Below the pieces are notes generated by a model that was given only the letters and a program-made list of their open reading frames with translations, was not told the origin of the DNA and did not search any database. Positions 35,494-47,370 of a DNA stretch of 64,000 nucleotides are shown piece after piece. Origin of the DNA: Phoenix dactylifera. Lineage: Eukaryota; Streptophyta; Magnoliopsida; Arecales; Arecaceae. The stretch is from positions 6,262,001 to 6,326,000 of the forward strand of contig NC_052393.1 in assembly GCF_009389715.1 (NCBI RefSeq), in the 5' to 3' direction. Within the stretch, counting starts at the first letter, position 1; the number at the start of each line of letters is the position of its first letter. The position numbers and the translations under genes were made by a program.

Positions 35494-38400
35494 AAAGTGC
35501 ACAATCGCCAGTTTTTTCTGCTCATTTCCACCAAAATATCACCTGCAAACATTTATGGACATGTCATGTACCGCATTCATGTTGGCACACAAAAAAATCT
35601 TGGAGGGAACTTTTCCCTAATCTTATCTATTATATCATACATATAAAATCTCTTTCCTCAGTTTTTTTCCTCACATATTATGCATTCTATTTATCATATT
35701 ATTTGAAATCTCTTTTCTATATTTCTTAATTCCTTGGAAATTAATTAATTATTGTATTTTATAATTTGAAATACTAGCTTGATTATTCCTTTTGCAATGT
35801 TGGATGATCACCTCAAGTACATCAAATGGCAATGCAAAAAAATTGTCAGCTGCTGAACTCCTTCTTTAAAGAACCATTAGTTGATCAATTAATCGGCTTT
35901 AAGCTCAATGTTGCTGTTAGAGGGTACTATTTTAGTTCCCTTATAATAATTGAGCATCACAATTGTGAGTACCATCGCGAACTTGTTTATTTGAGGTATA
36001 GAAATAATTGCTATTTTAATGTATGGATTTCACTTGGAGGAGCCTATGATTAGAGTTCTGTCTTTTTCCTTTTCATGTGTGCGTTAATTTGGTTACCACA
36101 GCTTATTCATTGTTACGAAGGTCGTGCAAAGATAAGGCCAAAAGCTTACTTAACCGCTGGTTCATTATTAGTTTGAATACCTGTTCAACATATATATCAT
36201 GCAAAGTCGGAGTTTGCGTGCTGAAAATCTTGCATCTCCTTGGATGACTATGACATAATAATGTTTATGTGGCCTCTATAAGTAATCAAATTTTCCATTG
36301 CTTGACTGATTGAGGTTGCTTCATTGACATCAATTCACTCATAAAATCGTGATAGAAATCAGCCTCTTGTCACAGAGAATTGATTGAGTGAGAGAGAATA
36401 AAATTTATAAACCACATCATCAGTTCTTGTTCCAGCGCTCAGATATCATAATGACTATCTATTTATTTGTGAGCATGTTATTTAATTTTAAATTAGTTAA
36501 GATGGTGGCAAGATCTTCAGGACCACCTGATGAAGCCTCTCAATCCTTACAAAGGACTTTCAAATGCAACCCTCCTAATAGGACAACTGACAATACCAAA
36601 AGAAGGTTCTAGCCGGTGGGTGGTTGCTGTGTTTGGTCGGCAGATGAAAACACTTTACTGCGAAATAGATTGTCTTGCATTCTCATGAAATTTTTACGTC
36701 ATAATTATCTTCAGAGGTGGTGCTTGGCGGGACTCCCACCAGTTCATTTAGTAGGAACGGGAGGACCAAGAGCCATCAATCTTTGTCTCCTAGAGTACCT
36801 GGTCATGCCCTCTGTTATCTTCTTTATAACACCTCTGCTTCCCAGAGGAACGGTATTGACGGGGGGAGCAGAGCAATGATATCTTTTTGCCAAAATCTTA
36901 GCTACTACGTCTTCCCCACCACTTTTATCCGTCTCCATGCTTTTGCCGCATGGTTGTGAGGTAGGCATGGCGCAAGGGAACGTAACGATCATACTGGCAC
37001 ATCATTTATACTATGGAGCAAGTAGGTTGGCGAGAAAAACTTCGTTGTTGCAGGAAACTTAAACAAATCTCACATCTTTCGGTCGCAAAATCTCTCAAAT
37101 TTTAGCAGGTTGTGGAAATTAATGAACAACAGTTAGCATGTTTACACTATAAACAACATGGTTAAATGGTCATTTTATGTAATTTTAGCACCCCATCACC
37201 TCATTATCCACTAAACACCCCTTCAAATGACCATCTTTAAAGTACTCTATTACCTCATTCACATTTGCGATATATTTTACTTTTGTATTTGTTGATTCTG
37301 TTAACAAGAAAATTTTTTTAAAAAAATTGTTGATTCCAAAACTCGATGAAGTATGCCGCAGCCTTCCTTCCACTATGGCTGCGCAAGCCTTAAAAAAAAT
37401 ATGAATTCAGTGTCTTTTAATAAAGGAAAAAGCTTTCCAGCACCCACCTGCGCGTCCCCATCCACTGCACCAGATACTGTTTACCGCAGCGGACTGATGC
37501 CGAGGATGGAATGGGATGCTTTGCTTTGCAGTGCAACTTTTGCAACCATCATGGATAGCCATTTCATCTATTTCTGAAATGGGTGCTTCGTCTTCATCAT
37601 CCATTTCAAAATGGGTGCCCCGTCTTTATCTCTACACGTGCCATATATCACACTGAAAAGTGCCCGAATATATTTCTAAGATAGATGAAAACCGTCCGTC
37701 TCCAAAATAGATGACGTGGGTATAGGACTCTGCAATGCAAAACTCACACAGCAGATGATATGAACTTGGAATAGAGTGAACTCTACGATGCAAAAGTCAT
37801 GCCGCAGGTGATCCGAACTCAGAATAGAGTGATGTTGGGAAGAAGCAGCAGACTATAATAAATATTAAGATTTAAGAAACTAAAAATTTAACCGTACAAC
37901 CATCAACAGGAATGCAGGTCTAGCGTTAAGTGATGTTGCTGCACTACAATGTTGCCTTTAAATCATCAACATTGGGCCAAGGTCAGCCGTCTCATCCCTT
38001 TTGTCACTGATACCGCTATGCCAAATTTTCTAACCCTCACCAGATGATGACTCATTAGTGACTCCCTTCTGGCTTCACTGATGCTGCGTCTTTTAAAAAA
38101 GAGAAGACAGGTTCTCCATTCTCTTTATAGCCTTTATTCCATATAGTGGGCCTTCTCTCTGAAGCTTGCTTCGCCGACTTGCTTTGTTGATTCCCTTAGT
38201 TTTATACTGGACTCGAAAGACAAACTTTGCAACAAATCACAATACGACACGCCGTCAATCTTGGTAGGAGCCCACTGAAACGATGAGTCAATGTCGGCTT
38301 CTCTGTTTTAGCTTTTAAGCCACTGGGAAACCAGGCTGGGCCGAGGTAGTCCGCTTTTATCGTCTAGATAGTCTCAAAGCCTCTAAGATTCGGAAAGATC

Positions 38401-41400
38401 GATAACAACAAAAGGGGGAATAAAAAAATGGAAAGCTGGTAAAGGGGTGGCTCTCAAACCGACCGTAAGACGAAGCCTATCATCTCTCAATCTCTTCTTA
38501 GTTTCTTACAACTAGAATTCTTTTTTTTTTTTTCCAATCCGGTTCCTCCACCACCGCGGACTCCGACCAGATTGAGGCATGATATACTTTTTATTTATTA
38601 AAAAAATTCAAGTGCTCTCTTGCGAATCCATGAAACAACTTTTATTTATGTTATAATCGTCGTTTGTCGGTAATGTTTTATTTGTTTTTTGGTACAGATT
38701 TGTCCGTAATGATTGCCATAACAAATGAAATAAGCAACTTATTTGGACTTTTTATTTATAGTGATATAAACTATACAATCTCTTGAGAAAAAAAAATAAA
38801 GGTTGGTGGTTGGTTTGTGGTTCCGCGAATGAACTCGCCAACGCCCTCCCGCGGGATCTCCCTTTCGTGCACGTCGTTTCCGAGAAAATTGCGATACGGC
38901 AACCAAACCCCCTCCCACCCCGCCAACCCGGCTATCTCGGTCACGTGACGACATCACATGAAAAAGAAAAACATGCAAATATAAGTTTCCATGACTAATT
39001 TTAACCAATATAATGATTATGGCCATTATTTATCACTCAAGTCTCTTACATTTATACCTTGGGTTGTTTTTCCTCCTTTTATTTTCTCATCTTAATCAAC
39101 CATTTGACACTGGGTGAAGATGGAACTCGAATCTATATTCATACCAATTCTCAATGACTTTATTGACTGTATTAGTTGATTTTATATATTATGCTGATAT
39201 AGGTGGAGTTCTTTATACAACATCTACTAGTTCATGACCATCTTGGTATTGGAGATAGAGGCCACATGCTATGATTGGCGAGCTGGAGCAAAGATGATAA
39301 TAAGATTTCTTATACAAGATTTACATGCTAGGTTTGGCAAGTTGAAGTAAAGATGATAATTAGATTTCTTATACAAGATTTGGATGGCCCGTAAAAGTCC
39401 ATTGGTTGATGTTAAAGATATTAAGCCTATTAGCGAGATGTAATGAATGCAGGCTATTTAGATTTACTGAAAAAAACATAGTAGCAGACAGTCTTGTCGA
39501 CAAAGTTAGAAACAAAAGGCAGTGTGGGCTTGGGATTCTGATATCCTATTTAGTTTAGAAGAATTTAGTTTAGAGATTTAGGTAGAGAACATGTAATGTG
39601 GTGTAATCTTTTAGCCAATAGTATCATGGTCTTTTCGTCAACCCATCATCGTCATTATCATTTGTGTGTATGAGAGAGAGATCGATTATTGTTCACAAAT
39701 GATCCAGTTGTTCTACCACTTGACTATGGTTCCTGTGGATGAGATCAGGAGTGTAGATAAGCCAGCTTGATCAGGCCTGAGCCTAATGAAGTATGGCTTG
39801 GAACTAATTTTGAGCTTGAGATTCAGCTTGATTTGGTTACCACTATTTCAAACTCAGATTCAAGCTTAATTTTGACTTGTATTGAACATTAACCTAGTTG
39901 ATGAATTTGAAAATCTTAAATCGAGCTAAAAATCAACTCAAGCTTAAATCAAGCTAAATTCAAGCTCGATTCAAATTCGATTCAAACCCGATTCAAATTT
40001 GAATTAACATTTAGTGGATTCAAAAATTATGCAAATATTCAATCTTGAATAATCTTAATATTGGGGACAATTAGATCTAAGATCCGATGACTATCTTTTG
40101 AACTTGACATACAAATATACCTACTTGTATATATCTATGTATGTATGTATATTCGAATCTAATCAAGTCCATCTTGATTGAACTGTTTTTACTTTTAGCT
40201 GGACTAGAAACTAATTTTGAGTCTAACTTGCAGCCTGAATCAAGCGAACTGTTCATTATCCATTAACACTACTAGATGCGGCCCTACCTCATTAAGGAGG
40301 ATAACGGGGACCCTTTTGTAAATTGATGATGTGGAGCAGGGCGTGGACATGATGTTGGATTCAAAGGAACCCTTAAGTAGGTGGGAGAAACCGGACAACG
40401 GGTGTGGCGTGGCGTGCAGGACGAAGAACGTCTCCTTCTTACCTAAAAAACATTTGAATTAGCCATGACTTAAAAGCAATTGAATTAATTAAAAAAGAGC
40501 ACTTCAAACTTACCCAAGGAAAAGAACATCTAAACCAGAGGGTCTATCACGGAAAACTGCGAGAAAAGTTTAGAAAAGGTTAGAAGACGAAGAAGAGCCA
40601 TCACGCGCTAAGCTATGAAAGAGAGAGGTTAGCTTCTATATATATATATATATTTTAATATACTTCTAATTACTTGTATACTCACCGCCCAAGTGTCATT
40701 TCGGCTACTTTATATTCTTTTGTTTGGTGAACTGAAAGCCATCATATAATGAGACACATTCCCCCTCATCTTTCATAACAAATTTGACTGGCAAGCCCAT
40801 ATGAAATTGTTGCAGTAAAGCATAGCAACGATATTGGAGTTGGAGAAACCATTAGCACTCAGTAGTGCTCACCACACAACCCCAGCACTAGTCGTCTACT
40901 TTAAATCAAAAAGTTTCCATATCCCCAGAGCTACGGCTGTACTTCTCATACGAAACGATGATTCATCTTTTGCTTTTTTTATGGCGCCAATCGCATTTCG
41001 TATAGATCTCAAAGCATTCTAAATTTTTTTTTTTATATACTGTCAGTGTAATCTAACAATTGATGGTGCAAAAGAAGATTGATCATTCTTCCAACCCGAA
41101 TTCTATCTTCAGATGGTGGGTTTTAAATATTGCTATGCGGCCCAACATGTTGGATACCATGTTAAAAGCCAGGTAGGATTGAGATTTGAGAATCAATTTG
41201 ATAAATAGTTTTTACTGTATAGAGTTTGTTTCCTTCCAAAGATCAGTTTTAAGTTCTTATTTTTTTTTCGTATTAAAGATAATTAAAGATTTTTTTTATT
41301 TTTTTCCTTCCAACTCTCGGTCCGCCAACCATCAACTCTATCCATGTCGACCCCTCCGCCTCTGTCTCTCTCCCCATCCACATCGCAAAGGAGTCAAGGA

Positions 41401-41682
41401 AAAAGAAGAAATATGCATAGGAGAGGAGAGAAAAAGAAGAGCAAAACAAAAGCAAACCAACCCTCTCTTCCCCAATACTTTTCTTTGGGGTCAAGCACTT
41501 TGGTTCCTTCACCATTCTCAAAAAAAAACCCTTCCCTTTAAGCAGAAGCTCCTAGTCTCTTACCACCCTCACTCGCTCTGCTCTCCTTCCACTGCCATCG
41601 ATCACATAGCAATCTCCCAGTTCCCAATAAAAAACCTCATACCATCCCTCCATCTACAATCCAGAAACTCACAAAGATCCTG

Positions 41683-41718
41683 ATGGTACTTCCACTTGAG
41701 AGAGGACAACCCCGCTGA
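41683..41718 (+). promoter_or_regulatory. Short upstream open reading frame before ATL
   Basis: An ATG at 41683 opens an 11-codon frame ending in TGA at 41716-41718. It lies 31 bases ahead of the ATL start codon and is not in frame with it. If transcription starts upstream of it, ribosomes would meet it first. The transcript start is not known. Confidence 0.5.
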
Positions 41719-41749
41719 GCCCCCCTGCTCTCGGACTGGCCTTTTGGCC

Positions 41750-42883
41750 ATGGCCACCGCTGACAACCAGCAGACCTGGGTTCCCTATGAGCCAACTAAA
41801 GACTGCACTCAGGGCTTATGCAGCGTCTACTGCCCACAGTGGTGCTACATAATTTTCCCACCACCTCCCCCCTTCGAGCTCTCCGACGACAGCTCCGGCC
41901 CGACCTTCTCCCCCCTGGTGATCGCCATCATCGGCATCCTCGCCAGCGCCTTCCTCCTGGTCAGCTACTACGCCATCATCTCCAAGTACTGCGGCAGCTT
42001 CGACTCCCTCCGCCGGCGGCTCCACGGCCAGTGGGGTGCGGACGACCGCGAGCTCGAGGACGGCCTTGGTCAATCCCGCCGCGACGAGCCATGGCACGTC
42101 TCCCCGTCGAACGGGCTCGACGAGGCCTTGATCAATAAGATTGCGGTGTGCAAGTACAGGAGAGGCGATGGACTGGTCGACGGCACCGACTGCTCGGTGT
42201 GCCTCAGCGAGTTCAGGGAGGACGAGAGCCTTCGATTGCTCCCCAAGTGTAGCCATGCTTTCCATGTCCAATGCATCGACACTTGGCTGCAGTCGCACTC
42301 TAGCTGCCCTCTCTGCCGTGCCAATATTGTCTCCGTGGATTCACTGTCGCCGCCGCCACTGCAGTTGCCAGCCCCTCCTGAGCTCGAAAGCAGTCGTGCT
42401 GTGGCCGAAGGCGAACGCATCGAGGAGATGGCTGTAGTCCTAGAAGATCCGGACAGGGGAGGGGAAGAAGAGATCCGATTGAGGAATGATGGTGATGTGC
42501 CTGCCAAGGGACACCCCTCTCAAGTTCTTGGTAATCCGGAAAGGATGGCGGAGAGTGATCGTATAATTGAGATTAGAGATGATGGCGTCTTCCAACCACT
42601 TAGGCGGTCGTTCTCGATGGACTCGTCGCATCGAGGGCGGCCTTCGATTGCTGATGTCTTGCTAATGAGCATGGAGGATGAATTCTTAGCTGCCCAGGAT
42701 CATGAGTCTTTGGTTGGCGTCGGTTCATCGAGACGGTGTGGAAGAGAGCACAGCAAGGCTGGTAGCAGGACCAGGGGCTTGCACTGTGTTATGAGCCCAG
42801 TCCCGATGAAGAGATCCGTGTCTAGTGGGAGGTTCTGCTTCGCTGGGCATGGAAGGGGAAGGGGTTCCGTCCTTCCTGTATAA
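41750..42883 (+). CDS. ATL: ATL-type RING-H2 finger E3 ubiquitin ligase
   Basis: ATL proteins are membrane-anchored E3 ligases that pass ubiquitin from an E2 to substrates, often in defence and stress signalling. The single exon codes 377 aa from the ATG at 41750; the frame is open further upstream but without another ATG, so this start is chosen. An N-terminal Cys-rich part and proline run (PPPPPFEL) precede one membrane span at about 53-78 (VIAIIGILASAFLLVSYY). The GLD motif lies at 122-124. The RING-H2 domain has C148-x2-C151-x15-C167-x-H169-x2-H172-x2-C175-x10-C186-x2-C189, with DTWLQSHSSCPLC complete, including the Trp (W179) that contacts E2. The tail holds a conserved patch (RRSFSMDSS) and a Gly/Arg-rich end. 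Lack of introns is the rule for this family. Overall shape recalls ATL1/ATL51/ATL52 and rice Os04g0590900-type proteins; the exact member is not settled. Confidence 0.95.
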   Translation: MATADNQQTWVPYEPTKDCTQGLCSVYCPQWCYIIFPPPPPFELSDDSSGPTFSPLVIAIIGILASAFLLVSYYAIISKYCGSFDSLRRRLHGQWGADDRELEDGLGQSRRDEPWHVSPSNGLDEALINKIAVCKYRRGDGLVDGTDCSVCLSEFREDESLRLLPKCSHAFHVQCIDTWLQSHSSCPLCRANIVSVDSLSPPPLQLPAPPELESSRAVAEGERIEEMAVVLEDPDRGGEEEIRLRNDGDVPAKGHPSQVLGNPERMAESDRIIEIRDDGVFQPLRRSFSMDSSHRGRPSIADVLLMSMEDEFLAAQDHESLVGVGSSRRCGREHSKAGSRTRGLHCVMSPVPMKRSVSSGRFCFAGHGRGRGSVLPV

Positions 42884-43097
42884 AAGAATTATATACGAAG
42901 AAGGATACAGCACAAGCTGTTCTTCTCCCCAGTGGAAGCGTTAAAAGAAAGGAACGGTGTCTCATTCTTCAGCTATCCAATTGAAAAAGGAAAGACCCAG
43001 CATCCATCGGATTTTGGAATGATAGTATATGGATTAATTTCTTTGTTGAGGAAATCCTAAATCCTACGTTCAATGCTTCACAAGGGCTCTCTAAGTG

Positions 43098-44480
43098 TGT
43101 TAGAATAATTTGAAAGATCATGTAACAACTTGTATCAGCCAATATTATTTTTCTTTATTAGCGTGATCCTGTATCGATTGGTATTATTTTTCTTTATTAG
43201 CATGATCTTATTAGAGTGATTTTAGGGATCACATAACAACTTGTATCAGTAAGTATTATTTTTTTTAAGAGCATGATATTATATCATGCTATATTATTTC
43301 TTTTGTACGGCGTTTTGTATATATAACCCTTGAAATGTACCGAATATAATAGAACAGAGAAGTAAAATTATTTTTCTTTTTTTTTCTACAAATATTTTAA
43401 CATGGTATCAGAACTACCAATCACCTAACTTACTGCCATCATCTCTTCCGCCTTTATTGTGGTCGTCGTCGCCATATCCAGAAGTTTTGAAGACCCCTAT
43501 TACCGATCTATTGATTTCTGTTTTCGGATGAATCAACATCCGAAAATTCTCTATTTTTTTGGTGGATCCACAGATCCTCTATTTTTCCACAGATTCTCTA
43601 TTTTCTAATGAATCAATATTGATCTCATTAGTAGATCTGCATATTCTCTACTTCTGGTAGATTACCACCTAAAGATTCTTTATTTTCTATGAATCTGCAG
43701 CTCCTCTTCATTACTTTTCTCTTCAGCTTCAGATCTTTGGTCGTCTTTCCTCACAATTGCTCGGCCCCATTCTCTTCATCTCTAGTTTTATTAATTCCTT
43801 CGGCTCCTTCACCCTCGAGTTCAAAGCCAATTGCTCTTCTTTAATGGTGTCTCCATTACGAGGGTTGTCGATCTTTGGTTACCTTCTCTCTGAGCTTTGT
43901 CCTCACTGTAACTATTATCTTCTATGTATCTTTTTGCCGCCATATATCAGACAAATTAATCAACTATATCAACTGTCAGTCTATTACGTCGGTCAGACAA
44001 ATCAGTCTACCATATCGGCTTTTGAGTTGTTATATCAACTCCTAATCTGCTAAATTAGCTTTTGAGCTGCTACTTCAGCTCTTGATCTAGTATGGTAGCT
44101 TCTAAATACATTCTTAATATAGTTTCCAAACTCAAGTTGACACTTATAATATCATCTTGAGTTTGAAGGAGGATGTTAGAATAATTTTAGAGATCACATA
44201 ACAACCTGTATCAGCCCATATTATTTTTCACTATTAGCGTGATTCTATATCAGTTAATAATATTTTCTTTATTAGCATGATTTTCTTTATTAGTATCGGT
44301 GAGTGTTATTTTTTTTTATTAGCTTGATGTTATATCAGCCTATATTATTTTTCTTGTATCGAGTCTGTATACAAGTGTATATAATCCCCAAGATGTACCG
44401 AATATGATAGAAGAGAAAAATAAAATTATTTTTTTCTTTTTTTCTTCTGTTTTCCCCCTTCTTCTGCAAATATTTTAATA
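43098..44480 (+). mobile_element. Old non-autonomous LTR element (TRIM/LARD-like)
   Basis: Two similar LTRs of about 305 bp (43098-43402 and 44174-44480) open with TGTTAGAATAATTT. The left one closes with TTTTAACA, so its ends are TGTTA/TAACA. Directly after the left LTR comes TGGTATCAGAAC, an initiator-Met tRNA primer-binding site. Just before the right LTR is TTGAGTTTGAAGGAGGA, a polypurine tract of the Copia kind. The 770 bp interior is pyrimidine-rich and codes for no recognisable retroelement protein, so the element depended on others for movement. The two LTRs differ at many positions, which points to an old insertion. No clear target duplication was seen. A relic of the same LTR is at 6894-7105. 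Confidence 0.8.
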
Positions 44481-44759
44481 GAGTAGCTTATTAGGCTTGT
44501 CCAAGTCTAAATTCTATCATGCGATTGTGGATTTGGAGTTGGGATGCTTTAGAAAACCTCATATCAAGTGTTCTTTTTTTTTTCTGTCATCTGTTCTTCT
44601 GTTATTGTTCGGACATGCGTATGCCCTCCTGCTTACATTATATTCTTTTTAAATGCAATATTGTAGTTATGCAGATGATTGGGTAAGTTATAACCGAGTA
44701 GGAACTGGAGATTTTATAATGTTTTTGAATATAATTTCACTGTCAAATTCTGAGATCAG

Positions 44760-45064
44760 AGAATTCTGTTTATTATGGTGTGTGCGGTCTTCCTTTATGT
44801 CAGCGCGCAAGCATTGAGAGCTTGATTCAACTGTCTAGGATTGTGCATGACAATTATCCTCAGCCACCAGATGGAAAAGCTCAGAAAGAGGTGTCTGGTT
44901 TTGTTTCATGACCCCCCGTGAATGCCTGAATTGCAAGCATGATTTAGGAGTTGGAGTAGATCTAGTTCAAGACTAACTGGATTTTGCCTATAGGATTCAG
45001 CAACCTTCTGGTGTTTCTCTATGCCGGACTTTGTTTGTTATGACATACTTATTCAGACAGCAAG
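44760..45064 (+). CDS. Two candidate exons of an unrecognised gene
   Basis: Exon a, 44760-44890, follows acceptor GAGATCAG and reads ENSVYYGVCGLPLCQRASI, then LIQLSRIVHDNYPQPPDGKA, before donor AAAGAG|GTGTCT. Exon b, 44994-45064, follows acceptor CCTATAG and reads DSATFWCFSMPDFVCYDILI before donor GCAAG|GTATTC. The 103 bp intron between them is phase 0 on both sides, and both frames are open with protein-like composition. I do not recognise the family, and no flanking exons are evident: the left is an old LTR element and the right a DNA transposon. This may be a gene fragment stranded among repeats, or part of a gene whose other exons I have missed. Confidence 0.35.
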
Positions 45065-45679
45065 GTATTCAGTTTGAGTCATCTAGAGATTATGAAATGG
45101 CGTGGTTCAAAGTTGGACCTAATTTTTGGGTCTCTTTTAGAAGCTTGGCGCCATGGGCAACCAATTCTTTTATGCTTCAAAGTAGGGGTGGCAATCAGAT
45201 CGGATCGGAAATAAACGGGTCGGGTCGGATGCAGGTCATATCAGAAATTCATAAATCTGAACTCGATCTATTTATTAAACAGGTCAGAAATTACAACCTG
45301 AACCGGTCATATTTAATAAACAGATAATCCGATCCGACCCGTTTAACCTGTTAAATAAACAGATAACATGTTTGCCCAACCCAACCCGACCTGTTTAACC
45401 TATTTGCCCAACTTGATCCGATTTGTTTAACCTGTTTAGCCCAACCCTCATGAAACCTATAGATTTCAAACACCTAAAAACAAATTGGACTTTAACAAAG
45501 CTGCAAACTTTCTTCAATCCCCTGATAGAAATCCAAATCCTAAATTTCTCCAATATAATAAGTTTCGCATTATAATGTGCTCAATCGCAACAACAAACAC
45601 TTAAGTAAATTACAAAAAAACACATTATAAAAAAGAAAGAAAGAGGAATCGTCGAATACTAACCAAAATCTTACTCTCA

Positions 45680-45889
45680 GAGGTGAGGTTCCTCCCTGAC
45701 CCCAGTGATTCGGGAGGGCTTGAACGCCATGCCAACGCCGCGGAGCGTCTCGAGGATCCGGCGGTAGGGGGAGACATAGAAGTAGACCTTCCAGTCGTCG
45801 GCACCGTCACCGGAGACGAGGTCCTGTATCCAAACACCGCACGCCTCCGCCTCCTGCCACCCTCGAGCTGTGAGCTCGATCTTGGGGTC
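45680..45889 (-). pseudogene. Captured fragment of a phosphoglycerate-mutase-like (AT74) gene
   Basis: Read on the - strand, the last 70 codons of the open frame are DPKIELTARGWQEAEACG, then IQDLVSGDGADDWKVYFYVS, PYRRILETLRG and ITGVREEPHL. This matches the conserved early part of the plant phosphoglycerate-mutase-like AT74 family (histidine phosphatase superfamily), including the KVYFYVSPY and GVREE motifs. The catalytic RHG motif that should lie before it is missing, and so is the rest of the protein after it. The piece is GC-rich, unlike the AT-rich element around it, in keeping with capture from a host gene. The intact parent gene is not in the window. Confidence 0.7.
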
Positions 45890-45994
45890 CTCTTCTTCTC
45901 CTCCCCCCCCCCCCCTCTTCGCCCTTGCCGATCTCTTTCGTCCTCCTCCTCTGCCGCCTTCTTCTCTCTTCTGAACTCGGACCGCATCTGGTCT

Positions 45995-46224
45995 ATGGAC
46001 CCCGCCACCCGCGATGCTTAGTGACGCTCCCTCTACGGCCTCTCCTACCCTCTCTTCGCAAACCTCTTTGACGAGCTCCAGCCCCTCCCCCTCTTCGTCA
46101 ACCACGCCCTCGCCCTTGCCCTCTCCTGCCTCTGCCGCGGCCTCTCCTTCCCTACCCTCAAACTCTAGATCTTTGAGGAGCAAAGAGATCACTCACCGGG
46201 GAAAATCCTAATTCTAATCACCAG
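45995..46224 (+). pseudogene. Second captured gene fragment, family unknown
   Basis: On the + strand a frame starting MDPATRDA meets stops and then reads RSLYGLSYPLFANLFDELQP, LPLFVNHALALALSCLCRGL, SFPTLKL, another stop, and finally RDHSPGKILILITR. It ends in CACCAG before GTAAAC, a plausible old splice donor. Its composition and smooth hydrophobic pattern suggest a former first exon. I do not recognise the protein. It is oriented opposite to the phosphoglycerate-mutase-like piece, so the element probably holds parts of two different genes. Confidence 0.45.
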
Positions 46225-46434
46225 GTAAACGGTTATTAACCCGACACATATATTAAACGGGTTAAACGGGTTAGACATCTAAAATATGTATTCGACTCAA
46301 TTAATAAACACGTTAAATAGATCAACCTGTTTACGACCCGAACCTGTTTAGACCAAACCTAAACCTATTTATGGCGGATCGAACACGGGTCGGGTTGGGG
46401 GGTCTGGTCATATTTTACCACCCCTACTTCTAAG

Positions 46435-47370
46435 GTGACATTCTTATATGCCGATAGCACACGACATCCACTTCCAAGAACCCCCACTCAGGGCTGGGAT
46501 CAAAAACATATGTATTGAAAGAAAGAAAGAAAAGGTCAGCCATATGACCAATTTTAGCAGCATTGCAGGAAGAAAATATTATTCTGGAGAAAGAAAATTC
46601 AATATGATATTTTAGGTTCTGGTTTATTTCTTGAGTTTTGTATAGAAATTGTATCATATGTATACACACACACACATATACAGAATATCTTGTAAAATGG
46701 TGCTAATTGCAATAATATATAGTAATAACTTTTAATCAGAAAAAGATGGTTATTTCGAAAATAATATTGATCCTACTAAAATCATGTGTTTATATTGGTT
46801 TCTCGAAAGAAAAATATATACAGTCATTTATATATTACAATTATTTTAGGACTCTTAGGTTTTTAAGTTTTCTACCTTCAAAATCTGTGAAAACAGAAAA
46901 CACGGGGACGTCTCATTCTACCCACCTGGGACTTGTGAAATGGAGTTTTACTTTGTACAGTGGATGCTTCAAGCACAACTAAATCAGGTCTGAGACCTCA
47001 ACCTAAAACGTTCACAGCCCAGCTAAGCTTGAATTGGTTCGGGCCAGGGCCAAGATTTGAAATACAAAAGTATTCAGACATCAAATGGGTCAGGTCCGTG
47101 TCGTGAAAGAGTCGATCCAAGCCCCTTCAAATCCTAAGACGAAGCCTCTTATCTAATTCCAGGATCATAAATACCACAAGAGTGGTGGTGGGGTTCCGTG
47201 ATCTTGGGCCATCCATAGGGGTGGGCCCACAGTAGACAAGCCGCCCAGCTTTACAGGAAAAAGAAGCCCATTAGATCAGAGGACAAAAGTAGACAAATCC
47301 GCAAGTTTTCAAAAGCGGGAGCTAGGAGAGCCCTCAAACCCCAGGGTGGTCCTAGACTCCTTGCACCCTT
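46435..47370. other. Spacer between hAT element and bHLH gene
   Basis: This is AT-rich DNA with a short CA/TA repeat near 46661-46680. The last 200 bases before 47371 are probably the bHLH 3' UTR, read leftward. No other gene is seen. Confidence 0.5.

Larger units (their letters stand above)
31745..41682. other. Long gene-poor stretch
   Basis: Apart from the tail of the RRM relic this holds no gene I can support. Named repeats inside are the duplicated repeat at 32062-32480 and the hAT-like MITE at 33062-33369. At 36500-36960 several short open frames overlap, but none shows a motif. Around 37560-37830 there are near-repeats of AATAGAGTG and ATGCAAAA phrases. At 39720-40260 the DNA is made of degenerate CAAGCTCGATTCAAAT-type motifs, and a (TA)n run lies near 40640. 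The last 400 bases are pyrimidine-rich and probably the ATL promoter and leader. Confidence 0.5.
45183..46426. mobile_element. hAT-ended non-autonomous element carrying host gene pieces
   Basis: The ends are inverted: TAGGGGTGGCAAT at 45183 and ATTTTACCACCCCTA ending at 46426. They are flanked by CTTCAAAG (45175-45182) and CTTCTAAG (46427-46434), an 8 bp target duplication with one difference, as hAT transposases make. The sub-terminal parts are rich in GACCCGTTTAACCTG-type and TTAAATAAAC motifs. The middle 550 bases are GC-rich and hold a piece of a phosphoglycerate-mutase-like gene (- strand) and a piece of an unknown gene (+ strand). No transposase is present. A gene-carrying element of this type is called a Pack-hAT by analogy with Pack-MULEs. 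Confidence 0.8.

Noticed and set aside
41816-42507. Antisense frames of 145-160 codons
   Set aside because: Shadows of the GC-rich ATL coding exon.
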